Below, piece after piece: positions 9,086 through 16,981 of a DNA stretch of 36,863 nucleotides. The DNA comes from Aliivibrio sp. (GTDB lineage: Bacteria; Pseudomonadota; Gammaproteobacteria; Enterobacterales; Vibrionaceae): positions 1 through 36,863 of the forward strand of contig JAESQY010000177.1 in assembly GCA_016764915.1 (NCBI GenBank), read 5' to 3'. The first letter of the stretch is position 1. The number at the start of each line of letters is the position of its first letter. The position numbers and the translations under genes were made by a program. A model generated the notes under the pieces. It was not told where the DNA came from and ran no database searches. It saw only the letters and a list, made by a program, of their open reading frames with translations.

Positions 9086-9709
9086 TTAGTGGATAAGGCT
9101 TAATGCTAGCTTGGTCGCAATATAGAACATCATGGCAGCAACTAAAATATCTATTGTCTGTTTTACTCTGACTTTTGATAGGGTTGATGATAATTTTGCT
9201 GCGCTTAACGATAAGCCATAAAACCAAGTAAATGAGGCGGTTAATGTGCCAATAGCAAAGAGCACTCGATCGCTCTCATTAAATTGTCCCCCAATAGAAC
9301 CAAGAATAACGACCGTGTCGAGATAAACATGTGGATTCAATAGAGTGACCGCTAACGCACCCGCTATTACGGCTCGGCGACTACTAATTACATTGTCATT
9401 ATTTGGAATGGGCACTGAGCTGCTGGCGTTATAGGCTTCTTTGAGCGAATTGAAACCATAAAAGGTCAGGAAAATAATGCCAGCAAGTGTGATTAGAGTG
9501 AGTACCGTTTGGTTACTGGCAAGCAGCGCTCCACCTCCAAAAATACCTATGCTGATCAATACAATGTCGCAAATACTGCAGATGGTAGCTGTCGTCAAGT
9601 GGTGCTGTTTTTTAATGCCTTGATTGAGTACAAATGCATTTTGGGCACCAATAGGAATAATCATACTTAGACCCAGAGCAAATCCTTGAAGAGGGATCCA
9701 AGAGTTCAT
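9086..9709 (-). CDS. argO: LysE/ArgO-family basic amino acid exporter
   Basis: ArgO exports arginine (and canavanine) across the inner membrane. The 207-residue product is almost entirely hydrophobic, with about six membrane segments. It begins with the family's conserved GFALGLSMIIPIGAQNAFVLNQG stretch (residues 9-31) and contains LLNPHVYLDTVVILG near 125-140, another LysE signature. The ATG at 9709 is preceded by GAAGGAA. Divergent placement next to an ArgP-type LysR regulator supports arginine export rather than another LysE substrate; in E. coli ArgP activates argO. The shared gap of 107 bases contains two dyads that could be regulator sites. Confidence 0.9.
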   Translation of the reverse strand: MNSWIPLQGFALGLSMIIPIGAQNAFVLNQGIKKQHHLTTATICSICDIVLISIGIFGGGALLASNQTVLTLITLAGIIFLTFYGFNSLKEAYNASSSVPIPNNDNVISSRRAVIAGALAVTLLNPHVYLDTVVILGSIGGQFNESDRVLFAIGTLTASFTWFYGLSLSAAKLSSTLSKVRVKQTIDILVAAMMFYIATKLALSLIH

Positions 9710-9765
9710 AAAAAGTTCCTTCTAAATAAAAAATCAGTGTATAGAATAAGACTGAATTGAGATAA

Positions 9766-9807
9766 AGTTAAACTAATAATACTGATGGTATATAAGTTTA
9801 ACTTATA
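9766..9807. promoter_or_regulatory. Paired dyads in the argO/argP divergent region
   Basis: TATAAGTTTAACTTATA at 9791-9807 is a perfect dyad with 8-base arms around one central T. A weaker copy, AGTTAAACT at 9766-9774, is centred 29 bases away, about three helical turns. The strong dyad ends nine bases before the argP GTG. LysR-type regulators bind such interrupted dyads, so an ArgP site for self-control and/or argO activation is a reasonable inference. Confidence 0.45.
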
Positions 9808-9816
9808 GGTGAGAGA

Positions 9817-10713
9817 GTGAAAGGATTAGATTATAGATGGCTGGCTGCGTTGGATGCGATTGTCCATCAGAAAAGCTTCGAAAAAGCGGCAGAGCAGCTC
9901 TGTATCACACAGTCAGCGGTATCGCAGCGGATTAAGCAGCTGGAAAAGTTGGTGGCTCAGCCCCTACTTATCAGAGAGCAACCGCCTAAACCCACCGAGA
10001 CGGGAAAAAAATTATTAAGCTTATATCAAAAAGTGAAACTGCTTGAACAAGAGACATTTCCCGAGCTTGATTTAACCGCCATAAATCGGCCATTAGTGGT
10101 ATCACTAGCCGTGAATGCTGATAGCTTAGCCACTTGGTTTTTGCCTGCTATCTCTCCGTTACTTGAGAACAACAATATCGAGCTTAACCTATTGGTCGAG
10201 GATGAGACTCGCACACTATTAAAATTGAAAAATGGTGAAGTGGTGGGCGCGTTGAGTACGCATGAAAAACCAATGGTAGGGTGTGAATGTACCTACTTAG
10301 GTGATGTTGTCTATCGATGTGTTGCAAGCCCAAGTTTTGTTGATAAGTATTTTAAGCAAGGTGTCACTAGAGAAGCCATCATGAGAGCGCCTGCAGTATC
10401 CTTTGATCAACATGATGAAATGCATCAACAGTACCTTTTTGAAACATTTGGTTTATCAGCCGGAGAGTGGATTAAACATACGGTTAGATCGTCTGAGTCT
10501 TTTGTGTTTTTGTCTAAAAGAGGGGTGGCTTACAGTTTGATCCCTGAAATCCAAGTGAAAGATGAATTAACGAGTGGTGAGCTGGTGGATATTTCCCCAG
10601 AGCACACGATTATAAGACCACTTTATTGGCACCACTGGGCATTGGAGAGTGACATATTGGCAAAAATGACAGAACAGATTATCAACCATAGCCGGTCTAC
10701 GTTTGCATCATAA
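9817..10713 (+). CDS. argP: LysR-type regulator ArgP (IciA)
   Basis: ArgP activates argO in the presence of arginine and controls lysine-sensitive genes in E. coli. The 298-residue product has an N-terminal winged helix-turn-helix at 21-43 (EKAAEQLCITQSAVSQRIKQ), which is nearly identical to E. coli ArgP, and a C-terminal substrate-binding-type effector domain. The start is a GTG preceded by a GGTGAGAGA ribosome site. The N-terminal MKGLDYRW aligns with E. coli MKRPDYRT, supporting this choice. It is divergent from argO with a 107-base gap, the standard layout for a regulator and its target. Confidence 0.93.
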   Translation: MKGLDYRWLAALDAIVHQKSFEKAAEQLCITQSAVSQRIKQLEKLVAQPLLIREQPPKPTETGKKLLSLYQKVKLLEQETFPELDLTAINRPLVVSLAVNADSLATWFLPAISPLLENNNIELNLLVEDETRTLLKLKNGEVVGALSTHEKPMVGCECTYLGDVVYRCVASPSFVDKYFKQGVTREAIMRAPAVSFDQHDEMHQQYLFETFGLSAGEWIKHTVRSSESFVFLSKRGVAYSLIPEIQVKDELTSGELVDISPEHTIIRPLYWHHWALESDILAKMTEQIINHSRSTFAS

Positions 10714-10798
10714 TCAATTATTGTTGGTTGTTGTTGGAACATATTGATAGAACCGCAGTCATAACAAGCACTATATTTGATCATAATTGGAGTTTTAA

Positions 10799-11500
10799 AT
10801 GTTAAATCGCTTAACAAAATCAGTGATTACGTTACTGATTGTCTTCGTAAGTACGGCCTCTTTTGCCGCAGATTTTGATTTCCCCCATATTGAAACAGTG
10901 GGTGTTGGTGAGGTAGTCGCAACGCCAGATATGGCAGAGTTTTCAGTTCAGGTTGTTGAGCAAAGAATCAAAGCTCAGCAAGCAAAAGCTGCAGTTGATC
11001 ATGTTATTATTGCCTTTCACTCTCGGTTGCAAGAATTAGGGGTTACTCGAAGTGATGTCCGATCTGGCAATATTCAGCTCTCACCTCAATACAGTTACCC
11101 AAAAAATGAAAAACCTAAACTAGAGGGGTATCGTGCGACTCGAACAGTGACAGTGATTGTTCGGCAGCTTGATCAATTAAATACATTATTAGATGGTGCA
11201 CTCGGTGATGGCATTAATCGTATTAATCATGTAGCTCTCAAAGTGAGTAATGAAAAAAAGTATCAACAAAAAGCACAGCTGGCTGCCATAGAAGATGCGA
11301 AAATGAAAGCAAAAGTCCTTGCTGCTGGCTTTGATAAGCGAGTCGAAGGTGTCTGGCAAGTGATTTATCGCAACGAATATAATGCGCCCGTTGAGATGAG
11401 AGCGGTAATGTTAGATTCCGCAAAAATACAAGCCTCGTACCAAGACAGTGAAATTATCATTAAAGATCGGTTAGATGTTGTATTTCGTTTGAATGATTAA
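10799..11500 (+). CDS. yggE: Periplasmic SIMPL-domain (DUF541) protein, YggE-like
   Basis: The 233-residue product starts with a signal peptide (basic N-terminus, hydrophobic core at about 9-20, cleavage after SFA or SFAA near residue 23-24). It continues as a SIMPL domain containing the typical VGVGEVVATPDMAEFSVQV start and the SGNIQLSPQYSY segment. E. coli YggE has been linked to lowered oxidative stress, but the molecular activity of the family is unknown. YggE is also next to argO/argP in E. coli, which supports orthology. It follows argP by 85 bases and ends at a strong terminator. Confidence 0.87.
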   Translation: MLNRLTKSVITLLIVFVSTASFAADFDFPHIETVGVGEVVATPDMAEFSVQVVEQRIKAQQAKAAVDHVIIAFHSRLQELGVTRSDVRSGNIQLSPQYSYPKNEKPKLEGYRATRTVTVIVRQLDQLNTLLDGALGDGINRINHVALKVSNEKKYQQKAQLAAIEDAKMKAKVLAAGFDKRVEGVWQVIYRNEYNAPVEMRAVMLDSAKIQASYQDSEIIIKDRLDVVFRLND

Positions 11501-11522
11501 AGCTAGAGATGGTTAGAATGAG

Positions 11523-11550
11523 AGCCCCTGAAAGTATCAGGGGCTTTTTT
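11523..11550 (+). terminator. Rho-independent terminator after yggE
   Basis: AGCCCCTGA and TCAGGGGCT form a perfect 9-bp stem with an AAGTA loop, followed by six T residues. serA ends on the other strand two bases further on. Confidence 0.95.
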
Positions 11551-11551
11551 A

Positions 11552-12781
11552 TTAATGAAGAATACGAGCGCGAAGAGTACCTTTGATCGCTTTCAATTTG
11601 CTTAAGGCCTCTTCAGAGCGAGAAGCTTCAACGTCAATAACCACATAACCCATTTCAGGTGTTGTTTGTAGATACTGAGCCGCGATGTTGATGTTTTCAT
11701 CGGCAAAAATACTGTTTATCTGCGTTAATATTCCCGGATTGTTTTCATGGATATGAAGCAGACGAGAGGTATCTATATGCTCGGGTAGAGAAACTTCAGG
11801 GAAGTTAACTGAAGATAGTGTTGAACCGTTATCTGAATATTTTGCCAGCTTACCAGCCACTTCAACGCCAATGTTCTCTTGGGCTTCTTGGGTTGATCCG
11901 CCAACATGAGGAGTCAAGATTACGTTATCGAATTTTTGTAATGGAGACTCAAATGGGTCTGCGTTAGTTTTAGGCTCTGTTGGGAACACATCAATTGCCG
12001 CACCACCAATTTTACCTGATTCCAATGCACTGCATAATGCAGGAATATCAACCACAGTACCTCTAGCAGCATTAATGAAAATGGCACCTGGCTTCATTCG
12101 AGAAAACTCAGCTTTAGACATCATCTCTTTGGTGCTCGCTGTTTCAGGAACATGTAGAGTGATCACGTCACATTTATTAAGCAGTTCAGTTAAATTATGG
12201 ATTTGCGTAGCATTACCTAATGAGAGTTTGCTTTCAATATCATAAAAATAGACTCTCATGCCTAGGTTTTCAGCAAGAATGCCTAGCTGAGTACCGATGT
12301 GACCATAACCAATGATCCCCAAACGCTTTCCTCTTGCTTCGAATGATGCATCTGCGCTTTTTTTCCATATGCCTCGATGAGCAAGCGCATTTTTCTCAGG
12401 AATTCCACGAAGCAGCAATAAAATTTGTCCGAGGACCAGTTCTGCAACACTGCGGGTATTTGAGAATGGAGCATTAAACACTGGAATGCCGCGAGACGCA
12501 GCAGCTTTAAGGTTTACTTGATTGGTGCCAATACAGAAACAACCAACGGCAACGAGTTTATCTGCGGCGGCAAACACCTCTTCAGTAAGTTGGCTACGAG
12601 AACGGATGCCAATGAAGTGCACACCTTTTACTGCTTTTATCAGCTCATCATCAGAAAGGGACCCCTTGTGATACTCTATGTTGTTGTAGCCTGCTGTTTG
12701 TAGAACCTCAACAGCAGAGGGGTGTAGCCCTTCAAGTAGCAGTATTTTAATCTTTTCTTTTTCTAATGATTTTTTAGTCAT
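11552..12781 (-). CDS. serA: D-3-phosphoglycerate dehydrogenase
   Basis: SerA oxidises 3-phosphoglycerate to 3-phosphohydroxypyruvate, the committed step of serine synthesis. The 409-residue length matches the E. coli enzyme (410). The nucleotide-binding GIIGYGHIGTQLG spans 155-167. Arg240, Glu269 and His292 (in PHVGGST) fall at the known catalytic positions. A C-terminal ACT domain from about residue 335 is the serine-binding inhibitory module. AAGGA lies ahead of the ATG. The gene follows rpiA on the same strand, with a terminator between them, so it most likely has its own promoter in the 12782-12928 stretch. Confidence 0.97.
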   Translation of the reverse strand: MTKKSLEKEKIKILLLEGLHPSAVEVLQTAGYNNIEYHKGSLSDDELIKAVKGVHFIGIRSRSQLTEEVFAAADKLVAVGCFCIGTNQVNLKAAASRGIPVFNAPFSNTRSVAELVLGQILLLLRGIPEKNALAHRGIWKKSADASFEARGKRLGIIGYGHIGTQLGILAENLGMRVYFYDIESKLSLGNATQIHNLTELLNKCDVITLHVPETASTKEMMSKAEFSRMKPGAIFINAARGTVVDIPALCSALESGKIGGAAIDVFPTEPKTNADPFESPLQKFDNVILTPHVGGSTQEAQENIGVEVAGKLAKYSDNGSTLSSVNFPEVSLPEHIDTSRLLHIHENNPGILTQINSIFADENINIAAQYLQTTPEMGYVVIDVEASRSEEALSKLKAIKGTLRARILH

Positions 12782-12928
12782 TGCTGTTCTTATCCTTAAA
12801 AACGAGATACGTCATATGCTCATACCATTCAAAATCTGAGGGTGTTACTTTGATTTTGTGTCGATAGATCCTCTCAATAAAGTAACAAAAAACAATCGAT
12901 TTGGGTAAGAAAATGACGAAAAAAAGAC

Positions 12929-12952
12929 AAAAAAAAGGCACTAACCAGTGCC
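12929..12952 (-). terminator. Rho-independent terminator after rpiA (minus strand)
   Basis: Read on the minus strand, GGCACT-GGTT-AGTGCC forms a perfect 6-bp stem followed by eight T residues. It lies about 30 bases beyond the rpiA stop and before serA. Confidence 0.85.
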
Positions 12953-12980
12953 ATTTGTAATAAAGCACCAAAAAGGTGCG

Positions 12981-13637
12981 TTATTCGATAATTTTAGCGC
13001 CATTCTGTGTACCAACAATAAGTGCATCTGCACCTCTTATGGCAAACAGACCAACGGTGACCACCCCAGCAAGCCCATTAATTGTCTGTTCTAACTCTTT
13101 AGGGTTGGTAATAGAGAGTCCGTGAACATCTAGAATTACGTTGCCATTATCGGTAATGACACCTTCACGATAAGCTGGGCGTCCACCCAATTTTACTAGT
13201 TCACGAGCGACGTACGAGCGAGCCATTGGAATGACTTCAACTGGAAGTGGGAATTGACCGAGAATATCAACTTGTTTCGTATCATCAACAATACAGATGA
13301 ATTTTTTAGCCAGTGCAGCGACAATTTTTTCACGAGTTAATGCTGCGCCGCCGCCTTTAATCATGTCATTATGACCGTTGATCTCATCAGCACCGTCTAC
13401 ATAGACATCAAGAGAGTCAACACTATTACAATCAAAAACTTCAATACCAAGACCTTTCAATTTCTCAGTTGAAGCGATAGAGCTTGATACTGCGCCTTTT
13501 ATTTCATTTTTCATTGTCGCAAGCGCATCAATAAAGTGATTTACTGTAGAGCCTGTACCAACGCCAACAATGCTGTCTGGTTGAACATAATCTAGGGCAG
13601 CCCATCCAGCCGCTTTTTTCATTTCATCTTGAGTCAT
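12981..13637 (-). CDS. rpiA: Ribose-5-phosphate isomerase A
   Basis: RpiA interconverts ribose 5-phosphate and ribulose 5-phosphate in the pentose phosphate pathway. The 218-residue product shows [15 protein letters not shown] near 25-39 (phosphate loop), DGADEI near 81-86 and [14 protein letters not shown] near 93-106, the standard active-site motifs. The ATG at 13637 ([18 protein letters not shown]) matches the family N-terminus. A further 23 codons are open upstream to 13706 but do not look like RpiA. The adjacency to serA is also seen in E. coli. A terminator closes the gene. Confidence 0.96.
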   Translation of the reverse strand: MTQDEMKKAAGWAALDYVQPDSIVGVGTGSTVNHFIDALATMKNEIKGAVSSSIASTEKLKGLGIEVFDCNSVDSLDVYVDGADEINGHNDMIKGGGAALTREKIVAALAKKFICIVDDTKQVDILGQFPLPVEVIPMARSYVARELVKLGGRPAYREGVITDNGNVILDVHGLSITNPKELEQTINGLAGVVTVGLFAIRGADALIVGTQNGAKIIE

Positions 13638-13754
13638 GACATTCTCTATTTCAATAAAAGGGAGTGGAAGAAAACGATTGCTATTTTTCGGGCGATTATA
13701 ACTCACAGCTACTCATACGCCAGAAAAAAGTAAAATGATTTAGTGAAGTTGTTG

Positions 13755-14345
13755 TTAATAAGACCATTGCCAATGCTTTGATGGTGCCAGAATATGTGGC
13801 AGTGGAACATCCCAAGACTCTACAGGTATTTGATGGGTCTGTTGGCAATCATGAGCAAGACCTATCGGCATGGGGCCTTGTTTTTGATGGTGCCATATTG
13901 AGAGCGTTCTATCATAGTATCCGCCTCCCATCCCCAGTCTATTCCCCTGAGAATCAAAAGCGACCAGCGGGGTGCATATAAGGTCAATCTCTTGAGTTGG
14001 GATCACGGAAAGTACATTGAGATGCGGCTCTTGAATTTTATACTTGTTGAGCGTCATTTTTGTATCGGGTAGATACCTTAAAAATAACAAATTTCCTGCA
14101 TTGAAAGGGTGTAAAACAGGAAGGTACACCTCTTTATCATTTTTCCACAGCCACTCTATAAGCGGTGCGGTATCGATTTCACCATCAACAGAGAGATAAA
14201 TAGCGACAGATTTAGCGTTAATGACTGTCGGTAGCTGAATAAATCGAATAAGTAATTGCTCAGAAGCGGAGAGTTGCTCGGCACTGCTGAGTGAGCGTCT
14301 TGCATTACGGATAGATTTACGGATCTGCGTGGTTGAGTTGTTCAA
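13755..14345 (-). CDS. ygfA: 5-formyltetrahydrofolate cyclo-ligase (YgfA/Fau)
   Basis: The enzyme uses ATP to convert 5-formyltetrahydrofolate to 5,10-methenyltetrahydrofolate, returning this storage folate to the one-carbon pool. The 196-residue product has an N-terminal basic helix (IRKSIRNARRSLSSAEQ) and the C-terminal signature GNRLGMGGGYYDRTL near 133-147, which binds the nucleotide phosphate. It begins only a few bases after the 3' end of the 6S RNA gene on the same strand. Co-transcription of ssrS and ygfA is well established in gammaproteobacteria and is likely here. The overlapping plus-strand ORF at 13778 is a shadow. Confidence 0.93.
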   Translation of the reverse strand: MNNSTTQIRKSIRNARRSLSSAEQLSASEQLLIRFIQLPTVINAKSVAIYLSVDGEIDTAPLIEWLWKNDKEVYLPVLHPFNAGNLLFLRYLPDTKMTLNKYKIQEPHLNVLSVIPTQEIDLICTPLVAFDSQGNRLGMGGGYYDRTLSIWHHQKQGPMPIGLAHDCQQTHQIPVESWDVPLPHILAPSKHWQWSY

Positions 14346-14350
14346 TGTTG

Positions 14351-14534
14351 GATTACCCCAAAGTGCCGTTGTTATATCATAGCCCTTGAACCCTGCGGTT
14401 CAAGACGGATCAGCAATGGTTGCCGTAGGCTTCTCAGCTAGGCCGAGTATGCACAATAGCGACCAAGTACTAACCCTTAGATGTGCTTATCGGCTCAGGG
14501 ACGTAGATTAACTGACGAACACCCCAGGGTAAAT
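14351..14534 (-). ncRNA. ssrS: 6S RNA
   Basis: 6S RNA mimics an open promoter and binds sigma-70 RNA polymerase holoenzyme in stationary phase. On the minus strand this stretch matches the E. coli 6S layout: 5' GTGTTCG, then the conserved CCCTGAGCCGATA, CATACTCGG, GAGAAGCCT, and the 3' segment CTTGAACC...GGGTTCAAGGG. The ends pair (TACCCTGGGGTG with CACTTTGGGGTA, 12 pairs with four wobbles), giving the closing stem. The deduced ends yield 184 nt, the same length as E. coli 6S RNA. Ends are good to a few bases only. The position between zapA and ygfA is the conserved one. Confidence 0.93.
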
Positions 14535-14540
14535 TTTGTC

Positions 14541-14579
14541 ACAACAGATTACGTGTTTATCGTGTCGTTAATCTGCTGT
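14541..14579 (-). promoter_or_regulatory. Dyad over the 6S RNA promoter region
   Basis: On the minus strand ACAGCAGATTA and TAATCTGTTGT can form an 11-bp stem (one wobble) around a 17-base loop. It runs from the zapA stop codon to seven bases before the 6S 5' end, so it covers the expected -10 region. No T-run follows. It may be a weak zapA end structure or an operator. Confidence 0.4.
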
Positions 14580-14879
14580 TATTTGTTCTGTTGGTTGTAA
14601 AGCTTGTTCCAGTGCAGAATTGAGCTGCTGCATCCGGTCCTGTAATTCTGAAGAGGCCACATCAGATTCATTTTTTGCCATATGAAGCTCATAACAGACG
14701 TTCAATGCTGTTATTGTCAGCAGCTGCTCAGAATTAGACACTTGAGTCTTATCGGAAAGCAGTTGTAAGCGTCGATCAAAGTCGGCCGCTGCGGCTTTCA
14801 GTGCGCTCTCTTGACCAGCAGGACAGTTAACTTTGACTGCGCGCCCTAAAATCTGGACTTGAACTGCTTGGTTACTCAT
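14568..14879 (-). CDS. zapA: Cell division protein ZapA
   Basis: ZapA binds and bundles FtsZ filaments at midcell, stabilising the Z ring. The 103-residue product has the expected form: an N-terminal globular part (AVQVQILGRAVKVNCPAGQESALKAAAADFD) and a C-terminal coiled coil rich in Leu and Gln from about residue 60. The ATG at 14879 (MSNQAVQVQILG) gives the usual size. Eleven more codons are open upstream to 14912. It is upstream of ssrS and divergent from ygfB, the same neighbourhood as in E. coli. Confidence 0.93.
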   Translation of the reverse strand: MSNQAVQVQILGRAVKVNCPAGQESALKAAAADFDRRLQLLSDKTQVSNSEQLLTITALNVCYELHMAKNESDVASSELQDRMQQLNSALEQALQPTEQITAD

Positions 14880-15197
14880 AAGTACATTACTCACTCGTCG
14901 CTGATTCAACACTATAACAACATTGCTTACAGTATTCTAAAATAAATAGACTCAGATTCATACTTGGCCATCTGAATTCAGGAGCAAACTATAGAAAAAG
15001 CGAGAACAAGATTCAAGAGATTCAATCCGCTTTCTTAACATTCAGTGGTTAAAGTATTAATAAAACGACAATTTGCTGAAAACTTCACCAACTCTTTAGG
15101 TTGAAGTGCTGTTAAGTGAGTATCCTCAGTATGATAATCGTAACTGAAATGATAATATATCAGATTAAATTACCGTACTCTTTAAGTAGGCAAAACC
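14880..15197. other. 318-base divergent intergenic region between zapA and ygfB
   Basis: This gap should hold the zapA promoter (minus strand) and the ygfB promoter (plus strand). TATGATAAT near 15130 is a plausible plus-strand -10 element but no good -35 partner is evident. An imperfect dyad with ACTTCA and TGAAGT arms lies near 15082-15106. I see no ORF or RNA gene in it. Confidence 0.5.
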
Positions 15198-15767
15198 ATG
15201 ACTGACAAAAAACTTCCCGAATACGTATCGGTTGAAAATGCATTAAGTAGCAGTGGCTTAGCAGTATCATCTGCTGAGTTGCACGGATTGCTGGTGGGAA
15301 TGTTAAGTGGTGGTTTGAATATTGATGACCAATCTTGGAAACCTGCTCTGTTTGATTATACCAACGATGGTATGGGCTGGCCAGATGGTGCATTGCAAGT
15401 TGCCACTGCTATTTTTGATTTTTCAGTGCAAGAGTTAACTGAAAACGATCTTGTTCTTACCCTTCTTTTACCCAGCGATGAAGTGCCACTTATCGAGTTA
15501 GGTGATGCGGTAAGCGATTGGGTTACCCATTTTTTATCCGGTTTAGGTTTGGCGGGATTATCTCTCAATGAGTGTTCTAAAGAGTTGAAAGAGTCTCTGA
15601 CTGATCTTGAGGAGATTGCTCGATTAGGCATTGATGAAGATGATGATCTGGAAGAGCAAGCGACACTGTTAGTTCAGGTTATTGAACACATTAAAGCGTG
15701 TGTATTAGTTGTGCATACTGAACTTGGTGCGAGACCAAAACCTGAAGTATCAAAAACGATTCACTAA
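15198..15767 (+). CDS. ygfB: YgfB (UPF0149) family protein
   Basis: The 189-residue acidic, helical product matches the UPF0149/YgfB family: an N-terminal SSAELHGLLVGMLSGG segment (about 21-36), a central DFSVQELTENDLVLTLLLPSDEVPL stretch, and WVTHFLSGLGLAG near 111-123. The biochemical role is not settled; in Pseudomonas the homologue modulates the Alp programmed-death pathway and beta-lactam tolerance. AAGTAGG lies ahead of the ATG. Its TAA overlaps the ubiH ATG by one base, so the two are translationally coupled. In E. coli pepP lies between ygfB and ubiH, but it is absent here. Confidence 0.92.
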   Translation: MTDKKLPEYVSVENALSSSGLAVSSAELHGLLVGMLSGGLNIDDQSWKPALFDYTNDGMGWPDGALQVATAIFDFSVQELTENDLVLTLLLPSDEVPLIELGDAVSDWVTHFLSGLGLAGLSLNECSKELKESLTDLEEIARLGIDEDDDLEEQATLLVQVIEHIKACVLVVHTELGARPKPEVSKTIH

Positions 15768-16978
15768 TGCCTATGAAAAATACCGTTCAAACTAGAAAGT
15801 ATGACGTTGTTATTGTTGGGGGAGCGATGGCCGGTGCCACGCTTGCTTTGACACTTGACACTCTGGTTAATGGAGCATTATCGATTGCTGTGGTAGAAGC
15901 GGTAGAGCCTAGTCTTAATTCTCACCCAGGCTTTGACTCTAGAAGTATTGCCCTCTCTTATGGAACGGTAAACCTGCTAGAGTCAGTGGGATTATGGGCT
16001 CCTCTTAAATCCTCTGCAACAGCCATTAATCAAATTCATATCTCAGACCGTGGTCATTTCGGACAGTGTAAGCTTGATTCGGTATCTGTTGGTGTTGATG
16101 CTTTAGGTTATGTGGTTGAATTGAATGACGTTGGTTCTTTTTATCACCGAGAGATGCAACAGCGAGCAATGATTGATTTGCTCTGTCCTATGACGATTAC
16201 GGGTCTTGAAAGAACGGTAACTTCTTGCATTGTTTCTCTCTCTAATAATAAAAAAATCGAATCGTCACTGGTTATTGCTGCTGATGGTGGTGACTCTTTC
16301 GCGTGTCAACTGTTGAAGCATGAAACCAGCTTGAGTCATTTTAATCAAACCGCGATTATAGCTAATGTTACCTCTGAAAAAGCACACTTTGGCGAAGCCT
16401 TTGAGCGTTTTACTGAGCACGGCCCCATTGCTTTGCTTCCTATGTCTGAAGGTCGAAGTTCGTTGGTTTGGTGTTTAAAACCTGAAGAAGCAGTCGAAAC
16501 CATGATGTTAAATGAGCAGCAATTTCTCTCTAAGCTGCAACATGATTTTGGTTGGAGGCTTGGTAAATTGACTCATGCGGGACAACGAGCAAGTTACCCA
16601 CTCCTTCTCAAGCAGGCCATCCCTTGTGTTTCACATCGTTTTGCCGTTGTTGGTAATGCTGCACAATCATTGCACCCGATTGCTGGGCAAGGTTTCAACC
16701 TTGGTATTAGAGATGTTTTTACTTTGGCTGAAGAGATTGTAAAATCGAGTGATGCCGCTGTGGAAATTGGTGATTACTCTACGTTGAACCAATTTAGGCA
16801 ACGTAGAGAAGAGGACCGAAACTCAACCATTAATATGACATCCGGCCTATTGTCGATCTTTGCCAATCAATACTGGCCTTTGGTCGTCGGAAGAAACCTC
16901 AGTTTGTCTCTTTCAAATCATTTCCAACCACTATTAACTCCCTTGGTACATCGAGCCATGGGAGAGGTAAAAAGATAA
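15767..16978 (+). CDS. ubiH: 2-octaprenyl-6-methoxyphenol hydroxylase UbiH
   Basis: UbiH is a flavin monooxygenase that hydroxylates the ubiquinone ring precursor at C1, working in the cytosolic Ubi complex. The 403-residue product has an N-terminal dinucleotide fold (VVIVGGAMAGATLAL, about 13-27), a middle AADGGDS motif, and VVGNAAQSLHPIAGQGFNLGIRD near 290, the flavin-ribityl motif. The Asn in GNAA, where paralogues have Asp, is typical of UbiH. Two candidate starts exist, at 15767 (TAATG overlap with ygfB) and 15773; there is no clear ribosome site, so coupling to ygfB is likely. ubiI follows three bases after the stop. Confidence 0.92.
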   Translation: MPMKNTVQTRKYDVVIVGGAMAGATLALTLDTLVNGALSIAVVEAVEPSLNSHPGFDSRSIALSYGTVNLLESVGLWAPLKSSATAINQIHISDRGHFGQCKLDSVSVGVDALGYVVELNDVGSFYHREMQQRAMIDLLCPMTITGLERTVTSCIVSLSNNKKIESSLVIAADGGDSFACQLLKHETSLSHFNQTAIIANVTSEKAHFGEAFERFTEHGPIALLPMSEGRSSLVWCLKPEEAVETMMLNEQQFLSKLQHDFGWRLGKLTHAGQRASYPLLLKQAIPCVSHRFAVVGNAAQSLHPIAGQGFNLGIRDVFTLAEEIVKSSDAAVEIGDYSTLNQFRQRREEDRNSTINMTSGLLSIFANQYWPLVVGRNLSLSLSNHFQPLLTPLVHRAMGEVKR

Positions 16979-16981
16979 ATT

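Noticed and set aside
12774..12971. 65-codon open frame between rpiA and serA on the minus strand
   Set aside because: It overlaps the rpiA terminator and the serA start, has no ribosome site or recognisable domain, and looks like chance translation of the promoter region.
13638..13706. 23-codon N-terminal extension of rpiA
   Set aside because: The extension is unlike RpiA N-termini; the ATG at 13637 gives the standard length.
13778..13981. Plus-strand 67-codon frame inside ygfA
   Set aside because: Antisense shadow of the recognised cyclo-ligase gene; no ribosome site or homology signal.
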